A DNA stretch of 64,000 bases, taken from positions 33,425-97,424 of the forward strand of contig NZ_QKOE01000018.1 in assembly GCF_003226565.1 (NCBI RefSeq), written 5' to 3'. Positions 46,716 through 57,008 of the stretch are shown in pieces; the first letter of the stretch is position 1, and each line of letters opens with the position of its first letter. Origin of the DNA: Parazoarcus communis SWub3 = DSM 12120 (GTDB lineage: Bacteria > Pseudomonadota > Gammaproteobacteria > Burkholderiales > Rhodocyclaceae). The position numbers were made by a program, and so were the translations under genes. Under the pieces are notes generated by a model that was not told the origin of the DNA, did not search any database, and worked only from the letters and a program-made list of their open reading frames with translations.

Positions 46716-49700
46716 TCACAGTCCAGCCGGGCATGAGAACTCCCTCATTTCCTTGAGTGCGAAAGGGTTCTTGACACTTCCGGTAGTTACCTCAAAGATG
46801 GCCTTGCGCCCTCCGACGTCGAGCACCGCACGAAAGCGTTCAGGGCTAGCACCGGGAATGATGCTCGCCCTATCGAACAGACGATGCAGCGCCCAGGGCC
46901 CTTCCAGAACCGGGTTCGTAGTGTTACCTCTCTGGATGGGCTCGGCCGTCACACGGATCTGGTTGCTACCCCGCACGCCCGGCCAACGTACCGTGTAACC
47001 CACCTGTGGTCCGTGCTGATAGCGGATGACCTGCCCATCAATGTCAAGAACAAGATTGGTGATGGTCGCGTCCATCTCGACCGGTTTGATCACGATCGTG
47101 ATAGACGGAGCCCCAGCTCCACTGCGAAAGAACACGTCTTTCACCACTGCAGCACGCTCAAACTGTACAAGCACCCCACCCCCGCCAAGACCTCCCTGCG
47201 CACCGGGCAACAGACGCCAGGGGCCGGTTGAGGTGTCCACTACCGCGGCCAGTTCCCGTTGGAAGTAACCATCAATCACCCCGCCTGGGCCGAACATTCG
47301 TGCGAAATCGTCCACTGCGACCTCCCTGAGCGCGGCGGAAGAGAACGGATACCTTCCTTCGATTGTTTCCCGACAGACCCGGGTCACGGTGCCGGCCATC
47401 TGACTACTTTTCGCTACGCGCGTCTCCCTCGCCATCATTATCGCTCCCGTCCCCACTAGAGACTCCACCAGGCGCCGACTCGGCTGTGGTAAACGATCTG
47501 CCTCAACCTTCAGACGATTGGGAACATCACTGTTCGGTGGCGGATAGCCCTCCACCCTGGCCGCCTCTGCCGAACTCAGCAACAGATGCAGTTCGGACAG
47601 CGCTTTCAAAGTACTGACTAGCTGGCCGCCTCCCTCCTCCGAGCCTACCGAACGGCGCAGTGCATCGAAGCGCCTGTCTACGATCAGTTCTGGCTTATCC
47701 TCCAGCCCCCCTCTAGTGGGCATCATGGCTGGCCCAACAATTCGCTGTACATCCTCCTGAGTGGCACGCACGGTACGCTTGGCTCGGTCGAACAGCGACG
47801 CATCCGTTCCCTCCCCGGCCCGGGGGTTCTTCAAGAGCGTAGTCTCGTCAACCACCGCCCTCATCAAGCGGGTAAGAGGAGAATCTGGTGCAGACAATTC
47901 CCTGGTGAGTGCGGCAGCCTCGGACAGCGAACGTGGCGCAACAAAATCGATGTCATCGATAAACTGCTCCCAAGCAGCCACATAGTCGCGCATATAGAGC
48001 CGCTTCACCTCCATCGCCAATGTTCCATTGGCGATGGCCTGCGCATGTTCGCGCGCTGAGGTCTCTGAAACGCCAAGCACCCAGGTATCGTCCTTTCCGA
48101 CGTAATGCAGCACGTTGTCCACCTCGCCCGAGAACAACTCGTGATAGCCGCGATAGGTGTACAGCGACGCAACGCCATCGGTCAGTGGCCGCCCGCTGGG
48201 GCGTCGGAACACCGACGGGGCGCTTGGGCCGACGACAGCTCCGATCGAGAAGCTAGACAGATTATTGTGTTGTAGCGCGCGTACCAGCCTGCGATAGGTG
48301 CGCTGGGCAAAAGAGAACTGCGACAACCTTGCCCGTGTCGAATCGACTAACGCACCGTCTATGCCTCTGGTCGCGAGTGGTCCGCCAATATCCATCAGAG
48401 CCGCGACATGGCGCTCTAGCGTATCCCGTTCCTCGCGGGCAGCGCCGGCGGGCATGCTGTAGTCCCAGTCGGCCAGGACAAAAGCTTGAAACACCTTGGC
48501 GTCAAAGCGAGAACGATCATGCCACATTAGATACGCCTTCAATATCTCGTAGGCAAACTCGAGATCCTCCACGGCAACCGTGCGAAGCAACCATTCAAGG
48601 CGCGCCTCAATCGCTGGCGCCAGACGAGTCCGCAGCAGATCTTCATACAGAGGACGTGAGCCAGCCGCCAGCTTCCTGCCTTGATAGAGCCCAGCCGTCC
48701 AGGCTGTCGCGGGGCTGGAGACGCGGAAATACACGCTGTCCGACACAGTCTCCGCTTCGGTCAGCGGAGCCAGCAATGGATAGAGCGTGCCATCCACCCT
48801 CGGAGGCAATTCACTCAGCTTCCGCGCCAGTCGATCAATCTTGCCATCCACCTCGGCGAGGTAGCTGACATTGTTGCGGTAACTAAAGGTCCATGCTGCG
48901 GTAACCCCTACCAGAAAGGCCACGCAACTCGCATACGCAACAAGGTGCAGTGCCCGCACTCGCCGGTCCACTTTTCGGTTGTGTCCTGCCAGATGCGCCT
49001 CCGCAAACACCACACGGGTCAGCAGTTCCTGCAGGAAATAGCTCTTGCTGGTGCCCCGCTGAGCCATTGCTGCCTGCGTCGATCCCGATTTCTGGCTGCC
49101 CATCGCACTGATCAGCCGATCTAATGGGGTACCTTCCTGAGTCGCACTGGTGAAGTACATCCCCCTCAACAAAGGCACTGACGAGAAGCGCGAATCGACA
49201 AACAGCATCGTCCCTACTTCTCGTAGCACATTACACAGCAGGGCAAACTGTTGCGGGAAGGAGTGAATGCGGACACGGCGTCCGAGTTCAGGCTCAGACT
49301 GCAGCGCATCCACCAACCCGGCCTGCACTCGTGACTGCAACAAACCCAATTCCACACTCACCGCGGTGGCATCGTAAGCGTTCTCACCACCATGCAACCA
49401 TGGCAGGGTGAATCCCCACACCTGTTCCCGACCTGCTCGGTCGAGCGCAGCAAAATACTCGTCGAAACCAGACAGCAGGTCGCATTTGTTGATCAGCAAA
49501 TATACCGGGAACGAAATACCGAGATCCTCACGCAGCTCATCCAGACGCTGGCGCAGGGTTTTGGCATGCAGACGCCGCTCCTCAACCGAACTGTCGAGTA
49601 ATTCCGTTACAGATACAGTCAACAACACACCGTTGATCGGCTGACTGCTGCGGCATTTTCGCAGCAGTCCCATGAAACCGTGCCACTCGACTTTATCCCC

Positions 49701-50324
49701 GAGCGCATCACTATCGTGGGTGGTGTAGCGTCCTGCGGTATCGATCATCACTGCCTGGTTGGTGAACCACCAGTCGCAATTGCGCGTCCCCCCCACACCC
49801 TTGACAGCCCCCTTGCCATGGGATTTGGCCAGCGGAAAGCTCAATCCAGAATTCAGCAGCGCGGTCGTCTTACCCGCACCAGGAGCGCCAATAATGATGT
49901 ACCACGGCAGTTCGTATAGGTAGCGACCGCGCCCGAACAGGCTCCCAAGCCACCCCTGCCCATCGCCGAAACGCGCCCGCCGCAATACAGCAAGCGCATC
50001 ATGGAAGCGCGTCTGCAGCAGCTTGACTTCATCGCTCTCCTCGCCGTGTGGGCCCTGCAACAGCGCGTACAAGCGCTCCGCGATGCTGGCATTGCGCGTG
50101 CTGCGGCGCCAGCGGCTCAGCAACCAGCGCGCCAGTAGAACTGCCGCCAGTGCAGCAATGAGCCACGCCCGGGCGCCTGCCGTCACTAACGGGCGTACGT
50201 CTCCGATCGCCAACAGAGGACCGACCAACCAGATCAGCACCACCACCACTACGAAACCGATGACCGTCCAGAACGCACGCGACAACAGTGTCTCGAGCAT
50301 GCGTCGCGAGAACGACAGAATCAT
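46716..50324 (-). CDS. tssM: T6SS membrane complex protein TssM (IcmF)
   Basis: Large inner-membrane protein of 1202 residues. Two N-terminal helices (FVVVVVLIWLVGPLLAIG; AWLIAALAAVLLARWLL) precede a cytoplasmic domain with an intact Walker A, GAPGAGKTTALLNSG, and MIDTAGRY. A third helix lies near residue 470, and a large periplasmic part contacts TssJ. Start overlaps the tssL stop (ATGA). Confidence 0.95.
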   Translation of the reverse strand: MILSFSRRMLETLLSRAFWTVIGFVVVVVLIWLVGPLLAIGDVRPLVTAGARAWLIAALAAVLLARWLLSRWRRSTRNASIAERLYALLQGPHGEESDEVKLLQTRFHDALAVLRRARFGDGQGWLGSLFGRGRYLYELPWYIIIGAPGAGKTTALLNSGLSFPLAKSHGKGAVKGVGGTRNCDWWFTNQAVMIDTAGRYTTHDSDALGDKVEWHGFMGLLRKCRSSQPINGVLLTVSVTELLDSSVEERRLHAKTLRQRLDELREDLGISFPVYLLINKCDLLSGFDEYFAALDRAGREQVWGFTLPWLHGGENAYDATAVSVELGLLQSRVQAGLVDALQSEPELGRRVRIHSFPQQFALLCNVLREVGTMLFVDSRFSSVPLLRGMYFTSATQEGTPLDRLISAMGSQKSGSTQAAMAQRGTSKSYFLQELLTRVVFAEAHLAGHNRKVDRRVRALHLVAYASCVAFLVGVTAAWTFSYRNNVSYLAEVDGKIDRLARKLSELPPRVDGTLYPLLAPLTEAETVSDSVYFRVSSPATAWTAGLYQGRKLAAGSRPLYEDLLRTRLAPAIEARLEWLLRTVAVEDLEFAYEILKAYLMWHDRSRFDAKVFQAFVLADWDYSMPAGAAREERDTLERHVAALMDIGGPLATRGIDGALVDSTRARLSQFSFAQRTYRRLVRALQHNNLSSFSIGAVVGPSAPSVFRRPSGRPLTDGVASLYTYRGYHELFSGEVDNVLHYVGKDDTWVLGVSETSAREHAQAIANGTLAMEVKRLYMRDYVAAWEQFIDDIDFVAPRSLSEAAALTRELSAPDSPLTRLMRAVVDETTLLKNPRAGEGTDASLFDRAKRTVRATQEDVQRIVGPAMMPTRGGLEDKPELIVDRRFDALRRSVGSEEGGGQLVSTLKALSELHLLLSSAEAARVEGYPPPNSDVPNRLKVEADRLPQPSRRLVESLVGTGAIMMARETRVAKSSQMAGTVTRVCRETIEGRYPFSSAALREVAVDDFARMFGPGGVIDGYFQRELAAVVDTSTGPWRLLPGAQGGLGGGGVLVQFERAAVVKDVFFRSGAGAPSITIVIKPVEMDATITNLVLDIDGQVIRYQHGPQVGYTVRWPGVRGSNQIRVTAEPIQRGNTTNPVLEGPWALHRLFDRASIIPGASPERFRAVLDVGGRKAIFEVTTGSVKNPFALKEMREFSCPAGL

Positions 50325-51664
50325 TGTCTGCCTTCCTCCACCACGGCCCTCACTCCAGAATTCAGTTGGCGGGATATTGCCTCTCCGGACAATAGAATGG
50401 TGATCTCGACACGCCGATTGCGCGCCCGTCCTTCCGCCGTATCGTTACTGCTGATCGGTTCAGCTTCCCCACGCCCCTCGGACTTCACCCTGTCCGGACG
50501 GAGCATGCGGGCGGTGAGCATTCTCGCCACTGAACTGGCTCGCGCCTCCGACAAGTGCCAGTTCGACGGAAAGCGGGCACTGCGCATCGGCACACTGTCG
50601 GTATAGCCAGACGCCACCACGACTCCATCGACCTCGTCCAACGCACGGGCAATACGATCAAGCACCTCCAAGTAACGCGGCCTCGGCTCTGCGCTTCCGG
50701 TGTCAAAAAGGCCATCACCCATCAATGTCACGGTGCTGCGATCCGCGAGATCACGTACTTCGAGCAGACCAGCCCTGATCTCATTCTCTAGAAAGCGCCG
50801 CAAACGGGGAGGTACCGCACGTGGCATCTCTTTGGCCACGTCCAAGGCTGGCAGTTCAAGTGTTACCAGACGACTGAATACCGCATCGGACTTGGGGGCC
50901 AGGACGAAACTGAACCCTATGTAGCAGACGAAAGCGAGCAAGGCACAAACTGCCGCGACCACCCAGGGCGGAATCATCCGCCACACTTCGCGTGCCGTCT
51001 CTTCTCCCCGCCAATGGGGCGACAGACGTTGCTCATAACCGTTGCGAGCGGAATTGATCAAAGTCGCGACGCGCCGCTTGAGCATCTCAAGTTGGGCATG
51101 TCCATTTTCCACAATATGGAATCTACCCTCAAAGCCCAACGCAATGCAGTAATAAAGCAACTCGATCAGGTGTCGGTGCCGATCCGGAGACTGTGCCAGA
51201 CGACCGAGCAACTGATAATACTTTTCCCCTCCCCAGGTTTCACTGTGGAAAGTGACCAGCAGGCTGTGACGCGCCCAAGTACCCCGGCTACCCCAAGGTG
51301 TTTGCGCCGCGGTCTCGTCGAGTGCCGTGCATAGGCAATAGCGAGCACCAACGATCTCGTCACGCGGCACATTTTCGGCTAAGGCCTGCTGCTCAAAGAA
51401 GCGTACTTCACTGACTAGACTCCGATGCAACCGTTCCGGCTCGTCGAGCGCAATCGTGGCTCGCAAGTTGGGAATGAGATTCAGCAACCGGGCAGCCGCT
51501 CTTACCAGCGGATTGTCGCTACAGGATGGCAAGGCGACCAGCTGCGCTTCATTCCCGGAGAGCGCTCCGGATTCATTTCGCAGTATTTCTTTGGCATCCC
51601 CCTCAAGCAAATAGTCCAAACCACTAGCGGCTCCTTGCCTGGCACCCCCAAGTTCCGCGCTCAT
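50321..51664 (-). CDS. tssL: T6SS membrane complex protein TssL with OmpA domain
   Basis: DotU-type protein of 447 residues: cytoplasmic helical domain (RYCLCTALDETAAQTPWG), one transmembrane helix near residue 260 (WVVAAVCALLAFVCYIGFSF), and a periplasmic OmpA-like peptidoglycan-binding domain (VVASGYTDSVPMRS, GRGEAEPISSNDTAEGRARN). This is the extended TssL form that self-anchors to the wall. ATG 51664 overlaps the tssK stop. Confidence 0.94.
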   Translation of the reverse strand: MSAELGGARQGAASGLDYLLEGDAKEILRNESGALSGNEAQLVALPSCSDNPLVRAAARLLNLIPNLRATIALDEPERLHRSLVSEVRFFEQQALAENVPRDEIVGARYCLCTALDETAAQTPWGSRGTWARHSLLVTFHSETWGGEKYYQLLGRLAQSPDRHRHLIELLYYCIALGFEGRFHIVENGHAQLEMLKRRVATLINSARNGYEQRLSPHWRGEETAREVWRMIPPWVVAAVCALLAFVCYIGFSFVLAPKSDAVFSRLVTLELPALDVAKEMPRAVPPRLRRFLENEIRAGLLEVRDLADRSTVTLMGDGLFDTGSAEPRPRYLEVLDRIARALDEVDGVVVASGYTDSVPMRSARFPSNWHLSEARASSVARMLTARMLRPDRVKSEGRGEAEPISSNDTAEGRARNRRVEITILLSGEAISRQLNSGVRAVVEEGRQ

Positions 51665-52992
51665 CGTCTGATCGCCCAACATTCCAGCTCAAGCTGCGGA
51701 AAATCGCCGGCGACGTGGATCGCAACCCCGGCGCTACGTTCCAGATCGCGCCATAGTTCGTGGTTGGCGTCCAGCTCAAAATATTGATAGCCAGCGTGAT
51801 ACGGCAACTCTCTCGGAGCCACCGGCAAAGGCTTCAAACGTACGCCTGGCAAGTGAAGATTGACCAGATCGCGTATCTTTTCCACTGGACCTATCTTGAC
51901 CTGCGTCGGGAACTGCGCTTGCAATCGATCCGGAGGCAAGCTGGAGTGAGCCGCGAGAATGAACGAAGCACTCTTCAACAATTGTTTGTCCGGCACCATC
52001 GCCATTCGAATGCCATACTTACGTTCTTCCAGATCGATGCGGATCGCTGTCTGCTCCAGTACCAGCGCCAGCGCTTGGCGTAAATCGATCATTAGAGGGG
52101 AGAAGGTGGCCTGCAAGTCGTCGTGCTGATAAGGTGGGTAAGCCTTCGTCCTGCGTTGACTCGAAAACGCTGCCAGTTCGCCAACCAATCCGAGTAGTTC
52201 CGAGTACAAGCGTTCCGGATGGACCACCTGCCGACTCCCGAGATGAATCATCACCGGCAGCCAATGGTTCACGAGCTTGAGCAGCAGAAAGTCGGCAATT
52301 TCCGATACCCCTCCACGTCCGCCGCCGGATAGTCTCTCCGCTAATGCGTCGGCGCGCTGCCCCAGCAGGCCGGCCAACTCCTTGATGAACCCGTCCAACG
52401 CGGCAGCGCCCTTGCATGACAACATCGGCGGGATGTATCCACGATCCAAACTAACATGATGATTGGGTAGTCGTTCGTGCACACGCACCACACCAAGGGA
52501 GCGCCAACCACTGGGCACAGAATGCTGAGGAAAAAGGCGAAAGCGCAGTTGCCCCGACTGAATGTCCGCCGTTCCCACACCGATCGCGTTCATGTCGGCA
52601 ACTTCAGCAACCGTGCTGACCCAGCGTGCCGCGCTGCGAGGATCCTCCTCAAAAATGACATTCACGGCACCCTCCTGCAAGGGTGGCAGAGCCAGGCAAA
52701 TGACGACATCTCGAGCGTCGGCCGGAACATCCAGCACCAAAGCCCCGGCGCCATCACCGGGCAGCACGAACGGAGTACCGTCCAGCATCACGCCTCGCGC
52801 CATCCTGACGACAACACTACCAAGCGCCAGCGCATCTTCGTCCAACTCCAAGGAATGGAAGCCCCAACAAAGATCATTAGCAAAGGCGATGCGACGATGC
52901 GCGAACCCCTCCAGATACCGCTCCTGCTGCTGGAAATGCTGCGGCCTCAGAAACATTCCCTCCGACCACACCACCTTATGCTCTTTGCTCAT
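51661..52992 (-). CDS. tssK: T6SS baseplate protein TssK
   Basis: Connector between baseplate and membrane complex, 443 residues. The start VVWSEGMFLRPQHFQQQERY is diagnostic. Later landmarks are VHERLPNHHVSLDRGYIPP and LVNLHLPGVRLKPLPVAPRELPY shortened to its conserved LPGV...LPVAP.ELP pattern. ATG 52992 (MSKEHKV) is chosen; upstream in-frame starts lack conservation. Confidence 0.94.
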   Translation of the reverse strand: MSKEHKVVWSEGMFLRPQHFQQQERYLEGFAHRRIAFANDLCWGFHSLELDEDALALGSVVVRMARGVMLDGTPFVLPGDGAGALVLDVPADARDVVICLALPPLQEGAVNVIFEEDPRSAARWVSTVAEVADMNAIGVGTADIQSGQLRFRLFPQHSVPSGWRSLGVVRVHERLPNHHVSLDRGYIPPMLSCKGAAALDGFIKELAGLLGQRADALAERLSGGGRGGVSEIADFLLLKLVNHWLPVMIHLGSRQVVHPERLYSELLGLVGELAAFSSQRRTKAYPPYQHDDLQATFSPLMIDLRQALALVLEQTAIRIDLEERKYGIRMAMVPDKQLLKSASFILAAHSSLPPDRLQAQFPTQVKIGPVEKIRDLVNLHLPGVRLKPLPVAPRELPYHAGYQYFELDANHELWRDLERSAGVAIHVAGDFPQLELECWAIRR

Positions 52993-53049
52993 GCGAGCTC
53001 CTCGTCCCTGTGCGCCGACCCACGACAACAATGATTCAAGACCTTGATC

Positions 53050-53598
53050 TCAGCTGTCCGCAGCATTGATGACCACAGCCTTCTCTCCGACCACGATGCG
53101 GTACTTCCGCTCCGGGGAGGTCTCTGCAGACCACAGTCTTCCGGCCCTGTACGGCGCGGGTACCGCGGCGAGTGCCCGCCATATGCTCCCCTGGGTGTCC
53201 CGGTATCCCACCGCCACGCCCAGAAAACGCGTACCCAATTCCGTGCGTCGGCGCAATACCCGCAACTCCCCTGGCATCATCACGAACTCATGCACCGCAA
53301 TGACTTCGGCATCCTTTGCCCGATCCCTCCCGCCAAGCAACTCGAAAAAGTCGGCAGACTGGAAGAAGTCCCGTCCAGACAACTCATAGACCCTTAACAC
53401 CACTGGAGAAGGCCGCCCTTGTTCGGTGGGATTCACGTGCTCGGATGCCGCGAGCGATATCTCTACCGGCACCGGCAACTCTGGCCGTGATGGCATTGAA
53501 CACCCTGCCTGCAACAGCAGACAGGAAGCAACAGTCGCCCACATCGTTGTCAACAGACAACCGGACCAGCCTCCTCTCCGCCCCCCAATACACGCCAT
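53050..53598 (-). CDS. tssJ: T6SS outer-membrane lipoprotein TssJ
   Basis: Lipoprotein of about 182 residues with lipobox LLLQAGC. The mature beta-sandwich shows VVLRVYELSGRDFFQSADFF, the usual L1-loop region, and GTRFLGVAVGYRD. ATG 53598 follows GGAGTGACTTGC; ATG 53544, nearer the hydrophobic core, is an alternative. First gene of the leftward operon. Confidence 0.92.
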   Translation of the reverse strand: MACIGGRRGGWSGCLLTTMWATVASCLLLQAGCSMPSRPELPVPVEISLAASEHVNPTEQGRPSPVVLRVYELSGRDFFQSADFFELLGGRDRAKDAEVIAVHEFVMMPGELRVLRRRTELGTRFLGVAVGYRDTQGSIWRALAAVPAPYRAGRLWSAETSPERKYRIVVGEKAVVINAADS

Positions 53599-53776
53599 AT
53601 GCAAGTCACTCCTTTGCTAACGGATGCAGATTGAGACAATCCGAAGGAAGATAACACAAAATGCATTGACACAGTCCATTGTCATGACTCAATATTGACA
53701 AATGCATTATAGAACATTCCAAATGCGTTTTTACTAACGCCATCAGCACCGTCAACTCTCAAGAAATTTAGCGCTC
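53599..53776. promoter_or_regulatory. Divergent T6SS promoter region
   Basis: 178 bp, clearly AT-richer than its flanks, between tssJ and tssA. It contains TTGACA at 53666-53671 and 53695-53700, the perfect palindrome TCAATATTGA (53689-53698), TGACA...TGTCA (53667-53684) and a TATAGA (53708-53713). I could not assign a well-spaced sigma-70 pair or a sigma-54 site. The palindromes are candidate operators for coordinated control of both blocks. Confidence 0.5.
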
Positions 53777-54826
53777 ATGCTCGCTGATTCCACCCTATTC
53801 ACCAGCCTGTTGGAAAACCTCCCAGCCCCCCCTGAATACGGTGCATGCGGTCCGGATCTTGAGTATGACCCCCGCTTCTTGGACTTCCTCTCCAGTTCCC
53901 GTGAAAAGCCTGAGCGCCAACTCGGCAACCAGATCATCCCCGCGCAAGCGCCCGATTGGCGTGCGGTGATGCAGCAAGGCACGAGGCTCTCAATGGAGTC
54001 CCGCGACCTGCGCATTGCAGTGGTACTGACTCAGGCCGCCACTGAACTGACTGACCTTTCAGGTCTAGTCCAAGGGCTGTTACTCATTCACTCCTGGCTG
54101 GAGCAGCACTGGGACGACCTGCATCCGACGCTGAACCATGACGGCGAGCGAGACCCCCTGTTGCGCATGAATGCACTCGCCTCCCTCGCCGATCCTGCTG
54201 GCTGCCTGAAAGCCGTCCGTCAGGCATGTTTCCTGGATTGCCCCATCGGCACCCTCAGCCTTGGTGACGCAGAATCCATCCTGAAAGGCAGAACAACGTC
54301 CGAGAACGCCGTCGTTACCTCAGCCGACCAAATGGAACGCCTGCTATCAGACGAGAGCGAACGCAATGCAGAGCGTCTGGCGGCGCTCACCCACGCCTCT
54401 CGCACTCTTGCTGAAATTGATGCGCTGTGGCGTAGCAGGGTAGAAGCGGAGTACTGGCCAGAACTAGGCCCGCTAAAAGATCTTCTCAACCGCCTTAGCG
54501 TACTGGGAGAGGGGCAGGCGCTCAGTTCATCCGACATGGCAGAACCCATCCCTGGTTGTACGCCAGAGACCGAGTCTGTCCCCTTACGGGCTACCGCGGT
54601 GCGGACGTTGCCCGAGCGGGTCACGAACCGGCACGACGCCTTCCTAGCGCTGGCCGTCGCCCGACGCTACTTCGAATCCCACGAGCCATCCCATCCCGCC
54701 CCACTGCTGATCCGCCGCATCGAAAAACTGGCCGACCTTGGTTTTGCAGAAATTCTCGCCGAGTTGACCCCCGACGCCCTTGCACAACTCAGGCACATCA
54801 CAGGTGAAAACAACACGGCGGGCTGA
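53777..54826 (+). CDS. tssA: T6SS protein TssA (ImpA family)
   Basis: Cap/baseplate assembly protein of 349 residues. The ImpA N-terminal domain shows GPDLEYDPRFLDFL and PDWRAVMQQGTRLSMESRDL, followed by GLLLIHSWLEQHWDDLHPTLN. The short C-terminal end (RRIEKLADLGFAEILAEL) is typical of short TssA forms. First gene of the rightward block. Confidence 0.93.
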   Translation: MLADSTLFTSLLENLPAPPEYGACGPDLEYDPRFLDFLSSSREKPERQLGNQIIPAQAPDWRAVMQQGTRLSMESRDLRIAVVLTQAATELTDLSGLVQGLLLIHSWLEQHWDDLHPTLNHDGERDPLLRMNALASLADPAGCLKAVRQACFLDCPIGTLSLGDAESILKGRTTSENAVVTSADQMERLLSDESERNAERLAALTHASRTLAEIDALWRSRVEAEYWPELGPLKDLLNRLSVLGEGQALSSSDMAEPIPGCTPETESVPLRATAVRTLPERVTNRHDAFLALAVARRYFESHEPSHPAPLLIRRIEKLADLGFAEILAELTPDALAQLRHITGENNTAG

Positions 54827-54874
54827 TTTAGCCCCCCTCCCAACGATCCAAACAAATCGACCAAGGAGTCAAAG

Positions 54875-55444
54875 TTGACAACTCGAAACGACGTACCTAG
54901 CGGCAAGAGTGGCCAGAAATTCATCGCGCGGAACAGGGCCCCCCGCGTCCAGATCGAGTACGACGTGGAACTATACGGATCGGATAAAAAGGTCCAACTC
55001 CCATTCGTCATGGGCGTAATGGCGGATCTGTCGGGCACACCTGCCAAATCCTTGCCCCCTGTCGCAGAGCGCAAGTTCCTCGAAATTGACATCGACAACT
55101 TCGATGAACGCATGAAGGCCGTCAATCCGCGCGCAGTCTTCAGGGTACCCAATACGCTGACCAACGACGGAGAGCTGGTAATCGACATTACCTTCGAAAG
55201 CATGGCGGACTTCGGCCCAGGGGCAGTGGCGCGCAAGGTCGAGCCGCTGCGCCGCCTGCTCGAGGCGCGCACGCAACTCAACAATTTGCTCAGCTACATG
55301 GATGGCAAAAGCGACGCTGAAGAGCTGCTTGCACAGATTCTGCGCGACCCCGCTGTTCTCAGGTCGCTTGCATCGATGCCCCATTCCGCGAACGCAACGC
55401 TCCCGCAAGATGGCATCTCGACCCATACCAACAAGGAGGCATGA
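54875..55444 (+). CDS. tssB: T6SS sheath protein TssB (VipA)
   Basis: Small sheath subunit of 189 residues. Landmarks: APRVQIEYDVELYGSDKKVQ, LPFVMGVMADLSG, FESMADFGPGAVA. The start is TTG, supported by AAGGAG ending 6 bases upstream and by a normal family N-terminus; no ATG is available before the conserved core. tssC begins 6 bases after its stop. Confidence 0.95.
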   Translation: MTTRNDVPSGKSGQKFIARNRAPRVQIEYDVELYGSDKKVQLPFVMGVMADLSGTPAKSLPPVAERKFLEIDIDNFDERMKAVNPRAVFRVPNTLTNDGELVIDITFESMADFGPGAVARKVEPLRRLLEARTQLNNLLSYMDGKSDAEELLAQILRDPAVLRSLASMPHSANATLPQDGISTHTNKEA

Positions 55445-55450
55445 ACCATC

Positions 55451-56953
55451 ATGATCCAGCCTGCATTCGAGCAAGCATCGGTTTCCCTCCCCACCGGTGA
55501 GTCCCCAGACTTCATCAACCTGCTTGAGAAACAACTCAAGCCCAAGACGGAAGATCATCGTGGTGCCGTCGAATCGGCGGTGCGCGCGCTCGCAGAGCAG
55601 GCGCTGGAATCGACCGTAAATTTTTCCGGAGATGCCTACCGCTCGATCCAGGCGATCATCGCCGAAGTCGATCGAAAGCTCTCCGAACAAGTCGAACACA
55701 TCATCCTCAATCCCGAATTTCAGCGACTCGAATCCACTTGGCGTGGTCTCCACTACCTGGTGAACAACACCGAGACAGATGAAATGCTGAAGATCCGGGT
55801 GATGAATCTGTCCAAGCAGGACCTGCATCGCAACCTGCGCCGCCATAAGGGCGTGGGCTGGGATCAGAGTCCAATCTTCCGCCGCATCTACGAAGAAGAG
55901 TACGGGCAACTCGGCGGCGCACCATACGGCTGCCTGATCGGCGACTACAACTTTGACCATTCCGGACCGGACGTCGAACTGCTAGGCGAGATGGCCAAAA
56001 TCTCTGCCGCTGCCCACTGCCCCTTCATCGCTGGCGCAGACCCCGCCGTGATGCAGATGAGTTCCTGGCAAGAACTCGCCAACCCACGCGACCTGACCAA
56101 GATTTTCGAAAATACCGAATATGCCCCGTGGCGCAGCCTACGGGAAACGGACGACTCGCGTTACATCGGCTTGGCAATGCCGCGCTTCCTCGGGCGCCTT
56201 CCCTACGGGGCACGCACCAACCCTATCGATGACTTCGACTTCGAAGAGCGTACGGAAGGAGCCAATCATCACCGCTACCTCTGGGTCAACGCCGCCTACG
56301 CAATGGCGGTCAATATCAATCGGAGCTTCAAGCATTACGGTTGGGCCACTTCGATTCGCGGCGTCGAATCCGGTGGACTCATCGAGCACCTGCCCTGCCA
56401 CACCTTCCCTACCGACGACGGCGGCATGGATATGAAATGTCCGACGGAGATTGCCATCTCCGACCGCCGCGAAGCGGAACTGGCAAAAAACGGCTTCATG
56501 CCATTGCTCCATCGCAAGAACACCGATGCCGCAGCCTTCATCGGTGCGCAAAGCCTGCAAAAACCTACCGAGTACAACGACCCAGACGCCAGCGCCAATG
56601 CCCAATTGGCAGCTCGTCTACCCTATCTGTTCGCGTGTTGCCGTTTCGCCCACTATTTGAAGTGCATCGTCCGCGACAAGATCGGCAGCTTCAAAGAGCG
56701 TACAGACGTCGAACGCTGGCTCAACGACTGGATCATGAACTACGTCGACGGTGATCCGGGCAACTCCAGCCAGGAGACCAAGGCACGTAAGCCGCTGGCG
56801 GCAGCGGAGGTTGTCGTTGAGGAAGTCCGTGATAACCCAGGCTACTACAGCGCCAAGTTCTTCCTGCGCCCACACTACCAACTCGAGGGACTGACGATGA
56901 GCCTGCGTCTGGTCTCGAAGTTACCGTCCGTCAAGGAAGGCAACGCGGCCTGA
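55451..56953 (+). CDS. tssC: T6SS sheath protein TssC (VipB)
   Basis: Large sheath subunit of 500 residues. Landmarks: FQRLESTWRGLHYLVNNTET is represented by its STWRGL.YLV core, then YGCLIGDYNFDH, ARTNPIDDF region of the RPLPYGARTN type, CPTEIAISDRREAELAKNGF. Forms the contractile sheath with TssB. An AAGGAGG lies at the end of tssB, 12 bases upstream. Confidence 0.96.
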   Translation: MIQPAFEQASVSLPTGESPDFINLLEKQLKPKTEDHRGAVESAVRALAEQALESTVNFSGDAYRSIQAIIAEVDRKLSEQVEHIILNPEFQRLESTWRGLHYLVNNTETDEMLKIRVMNLSKQDLHRNLRRHKGVGWDQSPIFRRIYEEEYGQLGGAPYGCLIGDYNFDHSGPDVELLGEMAKISAAAHCPFIAGADPAVMQMSSWQELANPRDLTKIFENTEYAPWRSLRETDDSRYIGLAMPRFLGRLPYGARTNPIDDFDFEERTEGANHHRYLWVNAAYAMAVNINRSFKHYGWATSIRGVESGGLIEHLPCHTFPTDDGGMDMKCPTEIAISDRREAELAKNGFMPLLHRKNTDAAAFIGAQSLQKPTEYNDPDASANAQLAARLPYLFACCRFAHYLKCIVRDKIGSFKERTDVERWLNDWIMNYVDGDPGNSSQETKARKPLAAAEVVVEEVRDNPGYYSAKFFLRPHYQLEGLTMSLRLVSKLPSVKEGNAA

Positions 56954-57008
56954 CATCAGCATAATTTTTTTCTCATGACCCACAACCTGAATAGAAAGGT
57001 AAATACCC

